Source: Euryarchaeota archaeon UBA53 (GTDB lineage: Archaea; Thermoplasmatota; Poseidoniia; Poseidoniales; Poseidoniaceae). From it: a stretch of 8,893 bases of DNA. Positions 6,111 through 8,893 of this stretch are shown piece after piece. Position 1 is the first letter of the stretch, and every line of letters starts with the position of its first letter. The translations under genes were made by a program, and so were the position numbers. The notes below the pieces were generated by a model, which worked only from the letters and a program-made list of their open reading frames with translations, ran no database searches and was not told the DNA's origin. The DNA lies in contig DAZU01000009.1 in the NCBI GenBank assembly GCA_002507425.1, positions 732 to 9,624 of the forward strand, given 5' to 3'.

Positions 6111-6902
6111 ATGTCGAAAAACCTGCTAGACGGCGGCCCATCTGAAGGAGAACTTGTTGTTGCTGTTGTAAGAGAAGTCAAACAAAATGGCGCCTATGTC
6201 GACCTAGAAGAGTATAAGGGAATCGAAGGGTTCATTTTCATAGGCGAAATTGCTAGCGGATGGGTAAAGAATATTCGTGCTTTTGTTCGTCCAGGGCAAC
6301 GTTTAATCTGCAAAGTTCTCAGAACAAGGAATGACAATCAATCTCTAGAACTTTCTCTAAAATCAGTTAGCGAAGAGCGAAAAAGAGACAGACTAGCAGA
6401 GTGGAAGAATGAGGAAAGAGCAAAACAACTTCTCAAAGTTCTCAGCGAACAAGTTGGCTGGTCGGAATCCGAACACAATGAAATCCAAGTCGATCTTACG
6501 GAATCATATGCTACTTTGTATGGCGCATTTGAGGAAGCTGCTAAAACTCCAGAGTCACTGACAGAGATTGGTTTTGAAGGTGACTGGGTTGAACCTTTCA
6601 TTGAGATGGCGGTTAAGAATATTATACCTGACACAGTTGAAATCAGAGGTCGCTTCGTAATTAACGTAGATACAACAGACGGTATTGAAGTTATCAGAGA
6701 AGCACTAATTGCAGCAGAAAATATTTCTGATGCCGATTCAGAATTAACAATTACTTGTCACTATGACGGCGCCCCATCTTACAGGATAGGTCTTAAGGCT
6801 CCGGATTTCAAAACTGCAGAAGATGCTTGGACAAATGCAACTACTGCGTGCATTGATGTTATTCAATCAGCCGGTGGGTCTGCTGAAGCTGAGAGGGAGT
6901 GA
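6111..6902 (+). CDS. eif2a: Translation initiation factor aIF2 subunit alpha
   Basis: This 263-residue subunit belongs to the heterotrimeric aIF2 that brings initiator Met-tRNA to the small ribosomal subunit. The N-terminal S1/OB domain (about 12-85) contains GELVVAVVREVKQNGAYVDL, EGFIFIGEIASGWVKNIR and LELSLKSV, close to the archaeal consensus. A helical domain follows (about 88-170, opening RKRDRLAEWKNEERAKQLL), then the C-terminal alpha-beta domain (about 175-255) that binds the gamma subunit. The ATG at 6111 is chosen because it gives the usual short N-terminus; a GTG at 6090 would overlap the eS27 stop. Purine-rich GGAAGGAAG at 6095-6103 may serve as its ribosome site. The next gene, Nop10, begins one base after the stop, so the cluster is co-transcribed. 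Confidence 0.96.
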   Translation: MSKNLLDGGPSEGELVVAVVREVKQNGAYVDLEEYKGIEGFIFIGEIASGWVKNIRAFVRPGQRLICKVLRTRNDNQSLELSLKSVSEERKRDRLAEWKNEERAKQLLKVLSEQVGWSESEHNEIQVDLTESYATLYGAFEEAAKTPESLTEIGFEGDWVEPFIEMAVKNIIPDTVEIRGRFVINVDTTDGIEVIREALIAAENISDADSELTITCHYDGAPSYRIGLKAPDFKTAEDAWTNATTACIDVIQSAGGSAEAERE

Positions 6903-6903
6903 T

Positions 6904-7116
6904 ATGGCACGGCAGCTAATGCAGAAATGCAAGAAATGTGGTGTCTACCTTCTTACGAGAGAATGCCAAGATTGTGATGGAATAGCTCAGGCAGCTGCTC
7001 CTATGAAATGGTCTCCGGAAGATAAACACGCTCACATTAGAAGAAAAATTGAGGGTGTAGAGGAAGATGGTTGGTCTGAAACACTTCCAACTTTAGCACC
7101 TAAAGAAGAAGAATGA
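6904..7116 (+). CDS. nop10: H/ACA ribonucleoprotein subunit Nop10
   Basis: This 70-residue protein is a component of the H/ACA guide-RNA complex that makes pseudouridine in rRNA together with Cbf5, Gar1 and L7Ae. The N-terminal half is a zinc ribbon with C9/C12 (CKKCG) and C21/C24 (CQDC), as usual in archaeal Nop10. It is followed by AAPMKWSPEDKHAHIRRK, which corresponds to the conserved A-PP-RFSPEDxYxxYRR linker that docks on Cbf5. A C-terminal extension of about 18 residues, acidic and ending KEEE, goes beyond the typical length of about 55-60. The ATG lies one base after the aIF2-alpha stop. The position between aIF2-alpha and a PAC2 gene is the standard archaeal arrangement. Confidence 0.94.
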   Translation: MARQLMQKCKKCGVYLLTRECQDCDGIAQAAAPMKWSPEDKHAHIRRKIEGVEEDGWSETLPTLAPKEEE

Positions 7117-7123
7117 TGCCAAT

Positions 7124-7130
7124 CATTATA
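7124..7130 (+). promoter_or_regulatory. Possible TATA element for a leaderless PAC2 transcript
   Basis: The 37-base gap between Nop10 and the PAC2 gene has no Shine-Dalgarno-like motif. CATTATA is centred about 27 bases before the ATG at 7154, the distance expected if transcription starts at or next to the start codon. This is pattern evidence only. Confidence 0.3.
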
Positions 7131-7153
7131 CTGCTTCAAAATAATTTGCTTTT

Positions 7154-7891
7154 ATGGGTGTGCTCATCGATTGGATTTCTCAGCCCCAAACTGCTGGTGG
7201 CATACTACTTGTCGCCATGCCAGGGGTGGGAGATGTAGGAAAACTTGCAATCGATGCAGTAAATATCGAACTTGATGCAGAGCCTGTTGCAAGAATTATG
7301 CATCCTTCTCTACCCCCTCTCGCAAAGTTAGATGGAGATGGACTTCTTCAGCCACCAAATATTCTCTTATCAAGAGTGTATGTTGGTGATAGACCGATTT
7401 TTACTTTAACAGGTGATGCACAACCCATGACTTCAGAAGGGCAACATGAGATTGCGCTTTCTCTTCTTGAGATATTTGAAGGCGGAGAAGTAATTGTTCT
7501 CGCTGGTATGGCAACAGAGGCTGACAGAAAAGAGATATTTTGTGTTACTACCACATCTTCGCATAGAATAGAATTGGAATCTATGGGGGTTGACGTAAGA
7601 AGGGACGAGCCAAAATCAGGAATTATAGGAATGGCAGCGCTAATTACTGCGTTTGGACCTATGAAAAGTGTAAGAACGTGTTGCACTATTGCTACGACAT
7701 TAGGTAATTCAGCCGATCCGGTTGCTGCTCAATTGCTACTAGAAACAATTCGCAATTGGTGGAGTTTACCTCTCCCAATCCCAATAGATGCAACAGAAAG
7801 GTTGGCAAATAAGCTGCAGGAAATACAAACAGGAAAAGTGGACGATTACGTTTCAGAATTATCTGAAACCCCTGATTCCATATACATGTGA
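7154..7891 (+). CDS. PAC2 family protein (proteasome assembly chaperone-like)
   Basis: This 245-residue protein belongs to the archaeal family related to eukaryotic proteasome assembly chaperone 2. Typical features are ILLVAMPGVGDVGKLAIDAV (17-36), IMHPSLPP (48-55), a strand-rich core with VYVGDRPIFTLTGDAQP (75-91), and EVIVLAGMAT (112-121), where family members usually carry a Gly-rich turn. The fold is nucleoside-phosphorylase-like. Work on other PAC2-domain proteins points to proteasome assembly chaperones, but activity of this archaeal group is less settled. It is the last gene of the eL42 operon string, though it may have its own leaderless promoter. Its TGA abuts the TGA of the ubiquitin-like gene on the other strand without a gap. 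The start at 7154 is the first ATG and fits the family N-terminus. Confidence 0.9.
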   Translation: MGVLIDWISQPQTAGGILLVAMPGVGDVGKLAIDAVNIELDAEPVARIMHPSLPPLAKLDGDGLLQPPNILLSRVYVGDRPIFTLTGDAQPMTSEGQHEIALSLLEIFEGGEVIVLAGMATEADRKEIFCVTTTSSHRIELESMGVDVRRDEPKSGIIGMAALITAFGPMKSVRTCCTIATTLGNSADPVAAQLLLETIRNWWSLPLPIPIDATERLANKLQEIQTGKVDDYVSELSETPDSIYM

Positions 7892-8092
7892 TCAGCCACC
7901 AGAGCTGACGATAGTTAGGTCTAATTTCACATCTGAGTTTAGTTTAGTAGTGTGTGGAAGTACAATATCATTGTGACTTACAATAACTGTTGAGGGATGT
8001 ATTCCAATCATATCAAGTGCCTGCTTAATTGTAGAACCTGGTGTCATTTCAATAACATGGTCGTGCTCATGGCCCTTCAGTGCAACCTTCAT
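7892..8092 (-). CDS. Beta-grasp sulfur-carrier/ubiquitin-like protein (MoaD/ThiS/SAMP-like)
   Basis: This is a 66-residue protein ending IVSSGG, the C-terminal Gly-Gly needed for adenylation by an E1-like enzyme and for thiocarboxylate or isopeptide formation. The preceding pattern is the ThiS/Urm1/SAMP2 layout: a beta-hairpin MKVALKGHEHDHVIEM, a helix TIKQALDMIGIHPSTVIV, then HNDIVLPHTTKLNSDVKLDL. Its length equals what I recall of haloarchaeal SAMP2. It may donate sulfur for tRNA thiolation or molybdopterin/thiamine synthesis, or be conjugated to proteins; the sequence alone does not decide. No E1-like gene is in the window. It converges on the PAC2 gene with zero spacing. No ribosome-binding motif precedes the ATG, so it may be leaderless, and an AT-rich CATAAGAG near 8115-8122 (minus) could be its box A. 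Confidence 0.85.
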   Translation of the reverse strand: MKVALKGHEHDHVIEMTPGSTIKQALDMIGIHPSTVIVSHNDIVLPHTTKLNSDVKLDLTIVSSGG

Positions 8093-8148
8093 TGCATTAC
8101 GCGAGTGACATCACTCTTATGATGGTCGTGCAGGTGGGCGGCTTGTCA

Positions 8149-8231
8149 GCCGAGATCGCATAGCCCGGTATTGCGGTGGATTCGAAATCCACTGTCCCTT
8201 GGACGCGGGAGTTCAAATCTCCCTCTCGGCG
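8149..8231 (+). tRNA. tRNA-Ser (anticodon CGA, class II long variable arm)
   Basis: The 83 bases fold as a complete class II tRNA. Acceptor GCCGAGA (8149-8155) pairs with TCTCGGC (8224-8230), with discriminator G8231 as expected for serine. A short D-stem GCA/TGC (8158-8160 with 8172-8174) encloses a loop containing GG. Anticodon stem GTGGA (8176-8180) and TCCAC (8188-8192) enclose loop TTCGAAA with anticodon CGA (8183-8185), reading codon UCG. An extra variable stem TGTCC/GGACG has loop CTT. T-stem GGGAG/CTCCC encloses TTCAAAT. No intron is seen and CCA is not encoded, so it must be added after transcription. The gene is divergent from the ubiquitin-like gene; CTTATGAT about 30 bases upstream could be its box A. 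Confidence 0.95.
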
Positions 8232-8247
8232 CTTCCTCAACTAATAT

Positions 8248-8658
8248 TTATTCTGAAAATAAAATATCACTGCTTTGATTTCGCTTGAGGGCTATTTTAC
8301 GTTTCATATTAACACCGATGCCTATTACAGAGAATCCTATCGGTATAAATGCCAAATAACTGAGCAACATTTGTGTATTGTAAGCATCATGCTTGTCTCT
8401 AATTTCCTTACAATCCCAATCGCCAGGCTCATAGTAATCAGCGCCTAGAGAGACGCAAATGAATCGCTCTTCGGCTGTTACTTGATTCCTAGTTGCAAGC
8501 ATACTCGTAAATGCTGAGACGGCGACAAAAAGTATCAGCAAGATTACCCAAAATTTGATGTTCCTATCAAACGTACTAAGAATCAAATTATCTTCAGCTA
8601 CTTGATTATCAGATACAACATCATCTGGTTTTGTGGAGGGTAGATTGTCTCCTCTCAT
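8248..8658 (-). CDS. Unknown two-helix membrane protein with a Cys-containing loop
   Basis: This is a 136-residue protein of no family I recognise. A hydrophilic, acidic N-terminus of about 32 residues precedes a membrane helix at about 35-55 (FWVILLILFVAVSAFTSML). Next comes a 40-residue loop with two cysteines, C68 and C83, and the motif GADYYEPGDWDC. A second helix spans about 97-117, and the C-terminal tail is basic (NMKRKIALKRN). By the positive-inside rule both ends are probably cytoplasmic, which would place the two Cys outside, where they could form a disulfide. The ATG at 8658 follows AT-rich sequence (8664-8690) with no ribosome-binding motif, consistent with a leaderless message. 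It converges on tRNA-Ser with 16 bases between. Confidence 0.7.
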   Translation of the reverse strand: MRGDNLPSTKPDDVVSDNQVAEDNLILSTFDRNIKFWVILLILFVAVSAFTSMLATRNQVTAEERFICVSLGADYYEPGDWDCKEIRDKHDAYNTQMLLSYLAFIPIGFSVIGIGVNMKRKIALKRNQSSDILFSE

Positions 8659-8752
8659 ATTCCAAATTTAAATGTTAAATTAATTAAAACAAACCCCGGA
8701 TAATTGGAATCGTCACTCTTTTTATTAAAAATAAAATATTGGAATATGAAAT
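8659..8752. promoter_or_regulatory. AT-rich divergent spacer with likely promoters
   Basis: This spacer of about 94 bases is dominated by A/T except for a short CCCCGG. On the minus strand TTAATTAATTTAA (8676-8688) is about 25 bases from the ATG at 8658. On the plus strand, ATTAAAAATAAAATATT (8724-8740) precedes the small reading frame at 8753. No ribosome-binding motif is present on either side. Exact promoter positions are uncertain. Confidence 0.35.
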
Positions 8753-8881
8753 ATGTCACCAAAAACAAGAACGTATAGAATACCATACATAAAAGATTTC
8801 GAACAGCGTTTTGAAAACGGGTTATATATTATAAATCAAATCAAATTGACAGACTTATGGCCAAGAATACCGCCGCAATAG
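8753..8881 (+). CDS. Possible 42-codon small protein (doubtful)
   Basis: An ATG at 8753 opens a frame of 42 residues, MSPKTRTYRIPYIKDFEQR onward, ending IPPQ and TAG. It has no recognisable motif or membrane segment and no ribosome-binding site, though AT-rich sequence lies at the distance expected for a leaderless start. Its second half overlaps a strong TATA-like element and the start of another frame at 8857. It may therefore be a chance frame in an intergenic region. Confidence 0.25.
   Translation: MSPKTRTYRIPYIKDFEQRFENGLYIINQIKLTDLWPRIPPQ
8822..8835 (+). promoter_or_regulatory. Strong TATA-like box before the right-edge gene
   Basis: TTATATATTATAAA is the best box-A-like sequence in the window. 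Its centre lies about 27 bases upstream of the ATG at 8857, which places transcription start at or within a few bases of that codon, as in a leaderless archaeal gene. Confidence 0.5.
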
Positions 8882-8893
8882 CCATGGTAGTAT
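8857..8893 (+). CDS. Start of an unidentified gene running off the right edge
   Basis: Only 12 codons are visible, MAKNTAAIAMVV, open to the window end. The basic residue followed by a small hydrophobic run could be the beginning of a signal peptide or membrane helix, but this is too little to identify. The call rests mainly on the TATA-like box at the right distance upstream. It overlaps the doubtful 42-codon frame. Confidence 0.4.
   Translation, partial: MAKNTAAIAMVV

Noticed and set aside
6094..6129. Mini-frame starting ATG directly after the eS27 stop
   Set aside because: Only 11 codons, out of frame with aIF2-alpha and without features; possible leader peptide but nothing supports it.
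7348..7686. Minus-strand open frame of 112 codons
   Set aside because: It is antisense to the well-supported PAC2 family gene.
8093..8148. Possible small RNA or riboswitch between the ubiquitin-like gene and tRNA-Ser
   Set aside because: The 56-base spacer shows no stable fold or recognisable consensus and is explained by the two divergent promoters.
1..8893. CRISPR array, insertion sequence, defence cassette or integrase site
   Set aside because: No regularly spaced repeats, terminal inverted repeats, transposase or integrase motifs were seen, and the only tRNA has no flanking duplicated 3' end or phage-type gene within the window.

Overview
The window looks archaeal. It carries eukaryote/archaea-type ribosomal proteins eL37, eL42 (L44e) and eS27, the alpha subunit of translation factor aIF2, the H/ACA RNP protein Nop10, a PAC2-family protein and a class II tRNA-Ser without an encoded CCA. 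AGGTGA-type ribosome-binding sites and AT-rich box-A-like promoters also fit an archaeon. The AT-rich composition, the very tight packing, an ETF gene and a propeller protein with a PKD-like domain suggest an uncultured marine Thermoplasmatota archaeon (Marine Group II/III-like). That placement is inference; the archaeal assignment is firm.

Layout. At 1-174 (+) is the 3' end of etfA. It converges, with a 3-bp gap, on a minus-strand block running from about 5576 down to 178. In transcription order this block is: two overlapping unknown membrane proteins (5576-4713 and 4716-4258), eL37 (4200-4027), the first purine-synthesis enzyme PurF (3964-2435), a beta-propeller-like protein with a C-terminal PKD-like domain (2338-902) and a metallo-beta-lactamase-fold hydrolase of glyoxalase II type (900-178). 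Possible promoters lie ahead of the membrane pair, purF and the propeller gene.

A 53-bp divergent spacer (5577-5629) separates that block from a plus-strand information-processing operon: eL42, eS27, aIF2-alpha, Nop10 and a PAC2-family protein (5630-7891). This is a recognised conserved archaeal gene string. It converges with zero gap on a 66-aa beta-grasp sulfur-carrier/ubiquitin-like gene ending in Gly-Gly (8092-7892). Next come tRNA-Ser(CGA) (8149-8231, +), a two-helix membrane protein of unknown function (8658-8248, -), and at the right edge a strong TATA-like element ahead of a gene that runs off the window.

Most of the window is ordinary core genome, and I do not see a defence island, mobile element, CRISPR array or other clearly new multi-gene system. 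The points most worth following are: a PurF that looks bacterial (enterobacterial-type) inside an archaeal neighbourhood; an eL42 that has lost three of its four expected zinc ligands; a perfect inverted repeat spanning both stop codons of the convergent etfA/hydrolase pair; the propeller-PKD protein; and the unknown membrane pair upstream of eL37. No gene-free stretch exceeds about 100 bases.
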